DNA of 64,000 nucleotides, taken from Streptomyces sp. WMMC940. Lineage in GTDB: Bacteria > Actinomycetota > Actinomycetes > Streptomycetales > Streptomycetaceae. Below, piece after piece: positions 38,932-47,055 of this stretch. The translations under genes and the position numbers were made by a program. Each line of letters begins with the position of its first letter. Position 1 is the first letter of the stretch. Below the pieces are notes generated by a model. That model was not told the DNA's origin. It was given only the letters and a program-made list of their open reading frames with translations, and searched no databases. The DNA lies in the NCBI RefSeq assembly GCF_027460265.1, contig NZ_JAPZBC010000001.1, forward strand, positions 5,808,001-5,872,000. Reading direction: 5' to 3'.

Positions 38932-41082
38932 TCAGCTCCTCCGGTTGCCGCCGGCCAGCGCCTTGCCGGCCGGGACGCGGATCTCGTAGCCGCCGTCGAG
39001 CGCGGCGGTGCCGCCGGCGGGCAGGTCCACCCGCCAGACACGGGTGCCCGGGGCGTGGTGCTCGGTCCCTTCACCGTCCACGGGCGCCACCCAGTCGGCC
39101 CGCTCCTCGATCCGGACGTCCGGTTCCGAGGTGACCGGGACGCGCTCGTGGACCTCCACGGTGACGGGGCTCCCCAGCCGGTTGGCCAGCTCCACGTGGA
39201 CGCGGTGGTCGAGCACGGTCGTGCTGTTGCGCAGCCCCGCGGCGGACTCGCGCAGCTCGGTGCGCCGGGTGACCCGGACGGCCTCGGCCGGTCCGAGGCC
39301 CACCCGGCGCTCCCCGCCGGGGGCGAGCGTGGGCAGTGCTGCGGTCAGGACGAAGCCGTCGTCCACGGTGACCTCCACCGGGCCGGCCAGCAGCGCCCGT
39401 TCGGTCGCGTTGGAGAGCACCAGCGTGGCATACACGATCTCCTCCACGGACGGTACACAGAGGTATTCGGTACGCAGACCGACCGGCATCTCCGTGACGG
39501 TGACGGTGTGCCAGGTGCCGTCCGACGGGATGTCGGCGCGTGCCGCGGCGTCGAAGCGGTGGTCGAAGGAGCCCGCCGACTCGCGGGGTCGTACGGCGTG
39601 CCCGGGCAGTGGCAGGGCGGCCACGCCCTCGGCCCGGCGGCGGTGCTCGGCGGCCACCAGGTCGCCGGAGGAGGCCGGGAAGAGCCGCCCCCGTCGACCG
39701 CGCTGCTCGTCCGGGCCGCTGAGGACGAGGCCGGCGTAGTCGAGCTCGGCGCCGCTCGGCCGCGGAGGCCCGGCCACCGGTTGCTGCGGCGGTGGCGGTG
39801 CGGGACTGCCGGGAGCGGCAGGTGCCACGGGGGCGTGGGCCGCGAAGGACGCGCCGCGCGCACGAGGCCCGCCGCCCGGTCGTGCCCCGGCCGGTCGCGC
39901 GAGGTCGGGCACCCCGCCGCCGAATGCCGCCGGGGCGGGGCCGGCCGTACCGCCGGGGACCGGGAGCGCCCCGGGCGGAGCGCCGTGGCCCTGCGGAGCC
40001 GGCGGGGGTGGCGGGGCGGGAACGGGCGGTGGGCCGGCAGTGACGGGCAGGGCGCCGACCTTGGCGCCGGCCCCGGCGGCAGGACGCGGACCCGCCGCGT
40101 CGTAACCCGTGAACAGGTCGGCGAGTCCTGCCGGGGGCTCACGCCAGCCGGAGGGCGCGGGGGCGGGCTGACGGCGCCCGATCCGGATCGAGCGGAGCCT
40201 CGGCAGGTCCGTACGCCGCCGCAGGTCGGCGGTGGACAGACCGACGCGTACCCCCGTCCAGTCCTCGCCGGTGCGCTGGGCGACCGAGGCGCGCAGCACC
40301 AGTCGGCCGCTGCCGTCGCCCTGACGGTGGGTGAGCCGGTAGGCGGGCACCCAGACCGCGCCCGGCACCCCGTACTCCAGTTCCACCTCGACCTCCGCCG
40401 CGTCCGCCCCCGGCTCCCGCTCGCCGTCCCCGGCTCCGATCCCGGCTTCGGATCGCGCTCCGACCTCGGCGTCGTCTCCGGCCCCCTTGAGTGTCAGCAC
40501 CACGGAGACCGCGGTCTCCACATGCGCCGACGGTGCGTCGGTGGAGGCGCGTTCGAGCTTGGCCACGGCGACGTCGAAGTCGTGGTCGACGTCGCGCAGT
40601 GCCTTCTCCAGTTCGGCGAGCCGGGCGTGAAGAAGCGTCAGCCGTTCCTCGACGAAGTCGCCGAGCCCGAGCCAGGCGTCGACCGGTGTGCGGCGGTGCG
40701 GGTCCTCGCGCCTGCGGGCGGGCGGGACCGGACGCAACGCCTCGACCTCCTCGATCAGGCCGAGTTGACGGTCCCTGCGCCCCTCCGCCGCCGCGCGCTC
40801 GTCGCGCAGCCGTTCGACCTCGCGCCACAGGCCGTCGGCGTTCTCGCCGGCGGCCGGCTCCGCCTCGACCTCAACCCGGGCTTCGACGACCCGTACACCG
40901 GACCTGCCGAGGACCCGGGCCCGCAGGGAACCTGCGTCCAGCGAGCGGGGGAGTCCCTCCACCCGCACCCGGCCGTCCGGCGGCACGACTCCCCGGGCCA
41001 GCCGGCGGCAGAGCGCGCCCTGCGCGTACACCACCACCGAATCGAGGGTCGATCCCCAACCCTGTGCCGTCTCGGCCGCCAT
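38932..41082 (-). CDS. DUF4139/MuiA-family protein B, with Pro/Ala-rich insertion
   Basis: About 716 aa, a paralogue of its downstream neighbour. Domains in order: DUF4140 (VVVYAQGALCRRLARG, VEGLPRSLDAGSLRARVLG), a coiled coil (REVERLRDERAAAEGRRDRQ and AELEKALRDVDHDFDVAVAK), DUF4139 first part with VWVPAYRLTHRQG and AQRTGEDWTGVRVGLSTAD, then an insertion of ~150 residues made of Pro, Ala and Gly (roughly 330-480), then DUF4139 second part with YLCVPSVEEIVYATLVLSN and VHERVPVTSEPDV. I prefer the ATG at 41082 (MAAETAQGWG); a GTG at 41112 is possible. The insertion suggests a flexible linker or binding platform. Confidence 0.82.
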   Translation of the reverse strand: MAAETAQGWGSTLDSVVVYAQGALCRRLARGVVPPDGRVRVEGLPRSLDAGSLRARVLGRSGVRVVEARVEVEAEPAAGENADGLWREVERLRDERAAAEGRRDRQLGLIEEVEALRPVPPARRREDPHRRTPVDAWLGLGDFVEERLTLLHARLAELEKALRDVDHDFDVAVAKLERASTDAPSAHVETAVSVVLTLKGAGDDAEVGARSEAGIGAGDGEREPGADAAEVEVELEYGVPGAVWVPAYRLTHRQGDGSGRLVLRASVAQRTGEDWTGVRVGLSTADLRRRTDLPRLRSIRIGRRQPAPAPSGWREPPAGLADLFTGYDAAGPRPAAGAGAKVGALPVTAGPPPVPAPPPPPAPQGHGAPPGALPVPGGTAGPAPAAFGGGVPDLARPAGARPGGGPRARGASFAAHAPVAPAAPGSPAPPPPQQPVAGPPRPSGAELDYAGLVLSGPDEQRGRRGRLFPASSGDLVAAEHRRRAEGVAALPLPGHAVRPRESAGSFDHRFDAAARADIPSDGTWHTVTVTEMPVGLRTEYLCVPSVEEIVYATLVLSNATERALLAGPVEVTVDDGFVLTAALPTLAPGGERRVGLGPAEAVRVTRRTELRESAAGLRNSTTVLDHRVHVELANRLGSPVTVEVHERVPVTSEPDVRIEERADWVAPVDGEGTEHHAPGTRVWRVDLPAGGTAALDGGYEIRVPAGKALAGGNRRS

Positions 41083-41619
41083 CGGCCCGCCCCCGCCCCC
41101 AGTTGCGTCCACGTGGAGCGAAGCCTACGCGAGCGGCCGGCCCGCCCGGCGGCGTCCGGACGACCCGGATGCCGGCGCGCTCGACTCCGGTGCGGTACCG
41201 GACGCCCGGGTCTGCGGCGGCACCGGAGCGCTCGGCCCCAGTGGCTCCGGCGGTCGGGGTTCCGGTCCCGTTCGGCTCCGGTGGTACCGGAGGTGCAGGG
41301 TCTCGGTGGGTGGCGATGCCCGGGTCTGCGGTGGCGTCGGAGGGCGCGGCTCAGGCGGCTCACGCGGTTCCGGCGGTCCCGGGTGTCGGAGGTACCCGCT
41401 CGGGTTCCGGCACCGTCCGCGCCGCCAGGGCCGGCGGCGTCGGCGTGCACGGACGCACCGGCCGGCCGTGTCCGCGGGTGGCCGGGCGGCGCGCCGGCGA
41501 CGGAGGCGGTTCGGGCAGCACCGGCGCACGGCGTATCCGCACGCCCCGCGCCGCGTCCCGGCCATCCCCCGCGCCGCGTCCCGGCCATCCCCCGCGCCGC
41601 GTCCCGGCCACGCCCCGGC
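41083..41619. other. 537-bp GC-rich stretch without a supported gene
   Basis: Between two leftward genes. It contains two diverged copies of a GCCCGGGTCTGCGG block (about 41198 and 41317), several CGGTACCGG-like short palindromes, and the 23-bp tandem repeat at 41545-41610. Open frames exist on both strands but their translations are Arg/Pro/Gly-rich without family resemblance, so I call no gene. Confidence 0.6.
41545..41610. repeat. Tandem 23-bp repeat, 2.9 copies
   Basis: Units at 41545-41567 and 41568-41590 are identical, and a third runs to 41610 before diverging. The array ends about ten bases before the stop of the acyl-CoA dehydrogenase gene. Probable slippage product. Confidence 0.85.
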
Positions 41620-42606
41620 TCAGGTCCAGCCCTCCAGTACCGCCGCCCTGCACTGCGCAGGGGTGCCCCACGCGTCCCGCAGCGGGCGCGCCTTGCGCAG
41701 CCACAGGGAGAGGTCCAGTTCGTCGGTGTAGCCCACCGCACCGTGGAGTTGGAGCGCGGTGCGGGCGGCGGCGTACGCGGCCTCGCCCGCGGCGGTCTTC
41801 GCCGCCGCGACATCCGCGGCGGTGAGCGTGAGCGCCGCCCCGTGCACGAGCGGCCGGGCGAACTCCAGGGCGATCAGCGTGTCCGCCAGCCGGTGCTTGA
41901 CCGCCTGGAAGGAGCCGATCGGCGCCCCGAACTGGCTGCGCTGCCGCACGTAGGCGACGGTCCGCTCCAGCAGCGCGAGCCCGACGCCGAGCGCCTGGGC
42001 CGCCGTCGCGAGCCGCGCCCAGCCCGTCGCCTGCCGCACCGCCGCCGCGACCGCCGGCCCGGCGGCGACCGTCTCCCCGCCGGCGCCGGGCACGGCGAGT
42101 CGCCGCACCGGGTCGACGGAGGCGCGCACGGGCCCGTGCCCGGCGGCGATCCGCAATGCCGCGCCGTCGCCGTGATCGACCACGAGCAGACGGTCCGCCG
42201 CGTCCGCGTCCAGGGCGTACGGTCCCGTCCCGGGCATGTGCAGCGAGACCAGCAGGCCGCCCGACGCGATGCCGGGCAGCAGGCGTTCGGCGAGTGCGGG
42301 CTCGTCCAGTGCCGCCACGAGTACCGCGCCCGCGACCGTCTCCACCAGTGGCCCCGGCGCGGCGCGCCGGCCCAGCTCGACGAACGCGAGGGCCAGTTCG
42401 ACCGGCAGCGGCCCGACCCCCTCGTACGCCTCGGGCACGGCCAGCGCCAACACGCCGGCATCGGCGATCCGCGACCACAGCGCCCGGCCCGGTGCCGGGT
42501 CGCCCGCCGCCCAGGCGCGCGCCGCCGCGGGCGTGTCCGCGGCCGACAGCAGCGCGTCCAACGAGCGGACGAACGCGAGCTGTTCGTCGGTCGGCAGGAA
42601 GCGCAT
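41620..42606 (-). CDS. Acyl-CoA dehydrogenase, small FadE32/FadE33-like subunit
   Basis: A 328-aa, shorter-than-usual acyl-CoA dehydrogenase. It has the N-terminal helical domain (FLPTDEQLAFVRSLDALL), AVPEAYEGVGPLPVELALAF, and the C-terminal AYVRQRSQFGAPIGSFQAVKHRLAD and LQLHGAVGYTDELDLSLWLRKA. Steroid-catabolic FadE enzymes work as alpha2beta2 heterotetramers in which one subunit is short and lacks catalytic residues; this size fits the beta type and the partner would be the gene two bases upstream. The cluster context points to HIP-ring beta-oxidation. Assignment to FadE32 versus FadE33 is uncertain. Confidence 0.8.
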   Translation of the reverse strand: MRFLPTDEQLAFVRSLDALLSAADTPAAARAWAAGDPAPGRALWSRIADAGVLALAVPEAYEGVGPLPVELALAFVELGRRAAPGPLVETVAGAVLVAALDEPALAERLLPGIASGGLLVSLHMPGTGPYALDADAADRLLVVDHGDGAALRIAAGHGPVRASVDPVRRLAVPGAGGETVAAGPAVAAAVRQATGWARLATAAQALGVGLALLERTVAYVRQRSQFGAPIGSFQAVKHRLADTLIALEFARPLVHGAALTLTAADVAAAKTAAGEAAYAAARTALQLHGAVGYTDELDLSLWLRKARPLRDAWGTPAQCRAAVLEGWT

Positions 42607-42608
42607 GG

Positions 42609-43760
42609 TCAGCGGCGTCCCTTCGGCAGGCCGAGCAGCCGCTCGGCGATGATGTCGCGCTGGATCTCGTTCGTGCCCGCGTAGACCGGCCCGGCCAGGG
42701 CGAAGACGTATCCCTCCGTCCACCCGCCGGGCCCGTCGGCCGGTTCGCCCGCCGCGCCGAGCAGGTCGAGCGCCGTCTCGTGCAGGGAGATGTCGTACTC
42801 GGACCAGAACACCTTGTTCAGGCTCGACTCCGCGCCTGCCGGTGTGCCGGCCGCGAGACGCGAGGCGCCCGCGTACGTGAACAACTGGTACGCCCGCGCG
42901 CCGATCACCGCGTCGGCGACGCGGTCGCGCAGGGCCGTGTCGGACGGGTCGGCCGCGGCCCCCCACAGCTCCACCAGGCGCCGCGCAGCGGCCAGATAGC
43001 GGCCGGGGGAGCGGAGCACGAGCCCGCGCTCGCTGCCCGTCGTCGACATGGCGATGCGCCAGCCGTGCCCCGGTTCGCCGATCACGTCCTCGTCCGGGAC
43101 GAACACCTCGTCCAGGAACAGCTCGGCGAACGCGGGTTTTCCGTCCAGCCGGCGGATCGGCCGGACCGTGACCCCGGGGGCCCGCAGGTCGAACATCAGG
43201 TACGTCAGCCCCCGGTGCCGCCGCCCGGCGTCCGGGTCGGTGCGGAAGAGACCGAACGCCCGGTCCGCGAAGGCCGCCCGCGACGACCACGTCTTCTGGC
43301 CGGACAGCAGCCAGCCGCCCGCCGTTCGGACCGCGCGGGAGCGCAGCGACGCGAGGTCCGAGCCGGCCTCCGGCTCGGACCAGGCCTGGGCCCACACCAC
43401 CTCGCCGCTCGCCATGGGCGGCAGGATCCGGGCCCGCTGCTCCTCCGTGCCGTGGTCGAACAGGGTGGGTGCCAGCAGGCTGATGCCGTTCTGGGAGACC
43501 CGGCCGGGGGCGCCCGCCGCGTAGTACTCCTCCTCGAACACCAGCCAGCGGAAGACGTCCGCCCCGCGGCCGCCGTACCGCTCCGGCCACGACACCGCCG
43601 ACCAGCGGCCGGCGGCCAGCCCCGCCTCCCACCGCCGGTGCTCGGCGAAGCCCTCCCGGGTCTCCAACGAGGGCAGCGGCGCGTCCGGGACGTGCGCGCG
43701 CAGCCAGGCGCGGGCCTCGGCGCGGAACGCGTCCTCGTCCGCCGTGTGCGTCAGTTCCAT
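42609..43760 (-). CDS. Acyl-CoA dehydrogenase, FadE31-like
   Basis: A 383-aa flavoenzyme of the acyl-CoA dehydrogenase family. Landmarks: WPERYGGRGADVFRWLVFEE, SEPEAGSDLASLRSRAVRT (substrate/FAD region), FDLRAPGVTVRPIRRLDG, HGWRIAMSTTGSERGL, and the C-terminal FAD-binding YAGTNEIQRDIIAERLLGLP. By eye it resembles mycobacterial FadE31 (Rv3562) more than FadE30. The ATG at 43760 follows GAGGTG by six bases. It is divergent from ipdF across a 49-bp gap that holds a KstR2-like operator, so both are expected to be controlled by that repressor. Confidence 0.82.
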   Translation of the reverse strand: MELTHTADEDAFRAEARAWLRAHVPDAPLPSLETREGFAEHRRWEAGLAAGRWSAVSWPERYGGRGADVFRWLVFEEEYYAAGAPGRVSQNGISLLAPTLFDHGTEEQRARILPPMASGEVVWAQAWSEPEAGSDLASLRSRAVRTAGGWLLSGQKTWSSRAAFADRAFGLFRTDPDAGRRHRGLTYLMFDLRAPGVTVRPIRRLDGKPAFAELFLDEVFVPDEDVIGEPGHGWRIAMSTTGSERGLVLRSPGRYLAAARRLVELWGAAADPSDTALRDRVADAVIGARAYQLFTYAGASRLAAGTPAGAESSLNKVFWSEYDISLHETALDLLGAAGEPADGPGGWTEGYVFALAGPVYAGTNEIQRDIIAERLLGLPKGRR

Positions 43761-43776
43761 CAGCGCACCTCGGTTC

Positions 43777-43796
43777 CCTAACAAGTGTTTGGTAGG
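43777..43796. promoter_or_regulatory. KstR2-like operator between fadE31-like gene and ipdF
   Basis: CCTAACAAGTGTTTGGTAGG is a near-palindrome in the 49-bp divergent gap. Its core AACAAGTGTTTGGT (43780-43793) fits the mycobacterial KstR2 pattern AnCAAGnnCTTGnT at all but one constrained base. A closely similar site lies at 52326-52339. The repressor gene itself is 0.9 kb away. Binding is inferred. Confidence 0.75.
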
Positions 43797-43809
43797 TTAA
43801 CGTGCCGGT

Positions 43810-44598
43810 GTGACGGACAACAAGGCTCAGTACGTTCCGGGGCACGCGCTGCTGGCCGGTCGGACCGCCGTCGTCACGGCCGCCGCCGGGGCCGGGATCG
43901 GCGGGGCCACCGCCCGGCGGTTCCTGGAGGAGGGCGCGCGGGTCCTCATCTCGGACGTCCACGCCCGACGTCTGAAGGAGACGGAGGAGGCGCTCGCGGA
44001 GGAGTTCGGTCCGGACGCGGTCGCCTCCCTGGTCTGCGACGTCACGGACGAGACGCAGGTGCGTGCCCTCCTCGGCGAAGCCGTACGGCTCCACGGCGGT
44101 CCCGACGTCGTCGTCAACAACGCGGGCCTCGGCGGGACGGCCGCGCTCGTCGACATGACCGACGCCCAGTGGTCCCGTGTTCTCGACGTCACCCTGAACG
44201 GCACGTTCCGGTGCACCCGGGCCGCGCTGCGGGCCTTCCGCGACACCGGCCGCGGGGGAGTCGTCGTCAACAACGCCTCCGTCGTCGGATGGCGGGCCCA
44301 GGCCGGGCAGGCCCACTACGCGGCCGCCAAGGCCGGGGTCATGGCCCTCACCCGGTGCGCCGCCGTCGAGGCGGCGGAGTTCGGGGTCCGCGTCAACGCC
44401 GTGGCCCCCAGTCTCGCCATGCACCCGCACCTGGTGAAGGTCACCTCCGCCGAACTGCTGGCGGACCTCGCCGCCCGCGAGGCGTTCGGCCGGTACGCCG
44501 AGCCCTGGGAGGTCGCCAACGTGATCGTCTTCCTCGCCAGCGGCTACTCCTCGTACATGACCGGCGAGACCGTGTCCGTCAGCTCCCAGCACCCGTAG
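43810..44598 (+). CDS. ipdF: SDR dehydrogenase, IpdF-like
   Basis: A 262-aa short-chain dehydrogenase. The cofactor loop is TAAAGAGIGGATARRF, the structural motif VVNNAGLGG, and the catalytic Ser-Tyr-Lys is in NNASVVGWRAQAGQAHYAAAKAG. The segment VNAVAPSLAMHPHLVK resembles the mycobacterial IpdF (Rv3559c), a hydroxyacyl-CoA dehydrogenase of HIP catabolism. The GTG start is 13 bases after the KstR2-like operator. Next in line are the TetR repressor and the thiolase genes, an order equivalent to Rv3559c-Rv3557c-Rv3556c. Family is certain; the IpdF label comes from context and memory. Confidence 0.82.
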   Translation: MTDNKAQYVPGHALLAGRTAVVTAAAGAGIGGATARRFLEEGARVLISDVHARRLKETEEALAEEFGPDAVASLVCDVTDETQVRALLGEAVRLHGGPDVVVNNAGLGGTAALVDMTDAQWSRVLDVTLNGTFRCTRAALRAFRDTGRGGVVVNNASVVGWRAQAGQAHYAAAKAGVMALTRCAAVEAAEFGVRVNAVAPSLAMHPHLVKVTSAELLADLAAREAFGRYAEPWEVANVIVFLASGYSSYMTGETVSVSSQHP

Positions 44599-44710
44599 GG
44601 GCGCCGGGATGGACCGGACGACCGCAGGCCCGGGGTGGGACCGGCCGCGCCCGCCACCCGGGCGGGACCGGCCGTCCGCGGGCCGCCCCGAGCCGGACCA
44701 GAATGGACAT

Positions 44711-45325
44711 GTGGCCACGACCAAGAAGAAGAACCAGGTGAGCGCCTCGCCCGAGCGGCGCCGCGAACTCCTCGGCACCGCCGCCGAGGTCTTCGCCGCC
44801 CACGGCTACAACGCCACCACCGTGCGCAGGATCGCCGACGAGGCGGGAATGCTCGCGGGCAGCCTCTACTACCACTTCGACTCCAAGGAGTCGATCGTCG
44901 ACGAGATCCTCTCCACCTTCCTCGACGAGCTGTGGGCGGGGTACGACGCCGTCCTCGCCGCCGGGCTCGGGCCGAGGGAGACCATCGAGGCGCTCGTCAC
45001 CGAGTCCTTCCGGGAGATCGACCGGCACCGCGCGGCCGTCGCCATCTACCAGAAGGAGTCCCGGCACCTCTCCGCCCTGCCCCGCTTCCGCTATCTCGCC
45101 GACTCCCAGCAGCGGTTCGAGAAGGCGTGGCTCGGGACGCTGGAGCGCGGGGTCGCCGCGGGCGTCTTCCGGGACGACCTGGACGTCCGGCTCACCTACC
45201 GCTTCGTCCGCGACACGGTGTGGGTCGCGGCGTCCTGGTACCGGCCGGGCGGCCACCACGCCCCCGAGGAGATCGCCCGGCAGTACCTGTCGATGGTCCT
45301 GGACGGCATCGCCGTACGGGACTGA
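44711..45325 (+). CDS. kstR2: TetR-family repressor, KstR2-like
   Basis: A 204-aa regulator. The N-terminal DNA-binding domain is RRELLGTAAEVFAAHGYNAT then TVRRIADEAGMLAGSLYYHF, a standard TetR helix-turn-helix; the C-terminal part is an all-helical ligand domain. I chose the GTG at 44711 (VATTKKKNQVS), which gives the usual length; the in-frame extension upstream is Arg/Pro junk. KstR2 in mycobacteria binds HIP-CoA and represses the ipd genes. Two operator-like palindromes in the cluster support the same role. Its own expression would follow the ipdF promoter. Confidence 0.85.
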   Translation: MATTKKKNQVSASPERRRELLGTAAEVFAAHGYNATTVRRIADEAGMLAGSLYYHFDSKESIVDEILSTFLDELWAGYDAVLAAGLGPRETIEALVTESFREIDRHRAAVAIYQKESRHLSALPRFRYLADSQQRFEKAWLGTLERGVAAGVFRDDLDVRLTYRFVRDTVWVAASWYRPGGHHAPEEIARQYLSMVLDGIAVRD

Positions 45326-45359
45326 GCGCCGCACGTCCGCCGACCCTGGAGGAACAGTC

Positions 45360-46517
45360 ATGGCCGAGGCATTCATCGTCGAAGCGGTCCGCACCCCGGT
45401 GGGCCGGCGCGGGGGCGGCCTCGCCGCCGTGCACCCCGCCGACCTGGGCGCGCACGTGCTGCGGGCCCTGGTCGACCGCTGCGGGATCGACCCGGTGGCC
45501 GTGGACGACGTCGTCTTCGGCTGCCTCGACACGGTCGGCCCGCAGGCGGGCGACATCGCCCGGACGAGCTGGCTGGCCGCCGGGCTGCCGGAGGAGGTGC
45601 CCGGCGTGACCGTCGACCGCCAGTGCGGCTCCTCGCAGCAGGCCGTGCACTTCGCCGCGCAGGGTGTGATGTCCGGCACCCAGGACCTCGTCGTCGCCGG
45701 CGGTGTGCAGAACATGTCGCAGATCCCCATCGCCTTCGCCTCCCGGCGGGCCGCCGAGCCGCTCGGGCTGACCGAGGGCCCGTTCGCCGGCAGCGAGGGC
45801 TGGCGGGCCAGGTACGGCGACGCGCCCGTCGACCAGTTCCACGGCGCCGAACTCATCGCCCGGGAGTGGGGCGTCTCCCGCGGCGACATGGAGGAGTACG
45901 CCCTCGGCTCGCACCGGCGGGCCGTGCGCGCGATCGACGAGGGCCGCTTCGCCCGGGAGACCGTCGCCCACGGCGACGTCACCGTGGACGAGGGACCGCG
46001 CCGCGACACCACCCTGGAGCGGATGGCCGCCCTGCCGCCCGTGGTCCCGGGCGGCACGATCACCGCCGCCTGCTCCTCCCAGGTGTCGGACGGCGCGGCG
46101 GCGATGCTGCTCGCGGGCGAACGCGCCGTACGGGAGCACGGGCTGACCCCCCGCGCCCGCGTGCACCACCTCTCGGTGCGCGGTGAGGACCCGGTCCGGA
46201 TGCTCTCCGCGCCGATCCCGGCGACGGCGCACGCGCTGGAGAAGACCGGACTGACGATCGACGACATCGACCTCTTCGAGATCAACGAGGCGTTCGCCCC
46301 GGTGGCCCTGGCCTGGCTGAAGGAGACGGGCGCCGACCCGGACCGCGTCAACGTCAACGGCGGCGCCATCGCGCTCGGGCACCCCCTGGGTGCCACGGGG
46401 GTCCGGCTGATGACCACGCTGCTGCACGAACTGGAGCGCACGGGCGGCCGGTTCGGGCTCCAGACGATGTGCGAGGGCGGCGGCCAGGCGAACGTGACGA
46501 TCATCGAACGGATGTAG
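45360..46517 (+). CDS. fadA6: Acetyl-CoA acyltransferase, FadA6-like thiolase
   Basis: A 385-aa thiolase. Nucleophilic Cys89 is in VDRQCGSSQQAVHF; the other two catalytic motifs are GGAIALGHPLGATGVR (His) and QTMCEGGGQANVTIIE (Cys). FEINEAFAPVALAW is typical of degradative thiolases. The start ATG is preceded by GGAGGAA. In mycobacteria FadA6 performs the thiolytic steps after HIP ring opening. It is the third gene of the rightward ipdF-kstR2-fadA6 unit; a T-tailed hairpin lies about 160 bases after its stop, just before the cold-shock gene. Confidence 0.85.
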   Translation: MAEAFIVEAVRTPVGRRGGGLAAVHPADLGAHVLRALVDRCGIDPVAVDDVVFGCLDTVGPQAGDIARTSWLAAGLPEEVPGVTVDRQCGSSQQAVHFAAQGVMSGTQDLVVAGGVQNMSQIPIAFASRRAAEPLGLTEGPFAGSEGWRARYGDAPVDQFHGAELIAREWGVSRGDMEEYALGSHRRAVRAIDEGRFARETVAHGDVTVDEGPRRDTTLERMAALPPVVPGGTITAACSSQVSDGAAAMLLAGERAVREHGLTPRARVHHLSVRGEDPVRMLSAPIPATAHALEKTGLTIDDIDLFEINEAFAPVALAWLKETGADPDRVNVNGGAIALGHPLGATGVRLMTTLLHELERTGGRFGLQTMCEGGGQANVTIIERM

Positions 46518-46678
46518 TGCCGGGCACCGGCCGCGGGCTCCGGCGTGCCGATCGCCGCGGCCGGACCGGTCCCCGTTCCCGGGCACACGGGGCGGAACTC
46601 GCCGAGCGGGGGGAACGGAGCAGCGGCGAAGCGTGCTACGTTGTAACGGTTGCAGTTTGGTACCCATGAACTTTATGC

Positions 46679-46720
46679 GCGCCTGACGGGAATGATCCGC
46701 AGGCGCTTTATCGTTTTTCC
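46679..46720 (+). terminator. Intrinsic terminator with T-tract before the cold-shock gene
   Basis: GCGCCTG-A-CGG pairs with CCG-CAGGCGC around the 7-base loop GAATGAT, followed directly by TTTATCGTTTTT. This is the only classical T-tailed terminator I see in the window. It stands 40 bases ahead of the csp start and downstream of AT-richer sequence containing TTGTAA and TTGCAG, so it may end the fadA6 transcript or act inside the csp leader. Confidence 0.75.
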
Positions 46721-46760
46721 GGCATCTCCGGATGGGGCCCCTACCTATCGGGAGAATGAC

Positions 46761-46964
46761 ATGGCCACCGGCACCGTGAAGTGGTTCAACTCGGAAAAGG
46801 GCTTCGGCTTCATCGCGCAGGACGGCGGCGGCGCCGACGTCTTCGCCCACTACTCCAACATCGCCACCCAGGGCTTCCGTGAGCTCCAGGAGGGCCAGAA
46901 GGTCACCTTCGACGTCACGCAGGGCCCGAAGGGCCCGCAGGCGGAGAACATCGTCCCCGCCTGA
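46761..46964 (+). CDS. Cold-shock protein, CspA family
   Basis: A 67-aa OB-fold RNA chaperone. RNP1 is KGFGFIAQ and RNP2 is VFAHYSNI; the start [17 protein letters not shown] and end [10 protein letters not shown] are typical of streptomycete Csp proteins. GGGAGAATGAC gives the ribosome site. The leader is unusually A+T rich for the genome and contains an intrinsic terminator, which fits leader-RNA control known for cold-shock genes. A 14-bp hairpin separates it from the DEAD-box helicase gene, a common pairing in Streptomyces. Confidence 0.95.
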   Translation: MATGTVKWFNSEKGFGFIAQDGGGADVFAHYSNIATQGFRELQEGQKVTFDVTQGPKGPQAENIVPA

Positions 46965-46986
46965 CCCTCGGGACGCGTACCACGCG

Positions 46987-47021
46987 GCCGGGGCCCGCAC
47001 CCTCGCGGTGCGGGCCCCGGC
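46987..47021 (+). terminator. Hairpin between csp and the helicase gene
   Basis: A 14-bp perfect GC stem (core GGGGCCCGCAC and its complement) with a 7-base loop, 22 bases after the csp stop, followed by CTTGTGCTGT. It probably terminates or attenuates the csp transcript ahead of the helicase. Confidence 0.75.
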
Positions 47022-47055
47022 TTGTGCTGTGCTCAGCACCAGGAAGGCAAATCGC

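Noticed and set aside
41620-44778. 1052-aa fusion of the short acyl-CoA dehydrogenase with upstream sequence
   Set aside because: The extension is out of frame with the second dehydrogenase and antisense to ipdF; the ATG at 42606 gives a normal family N-terminus.
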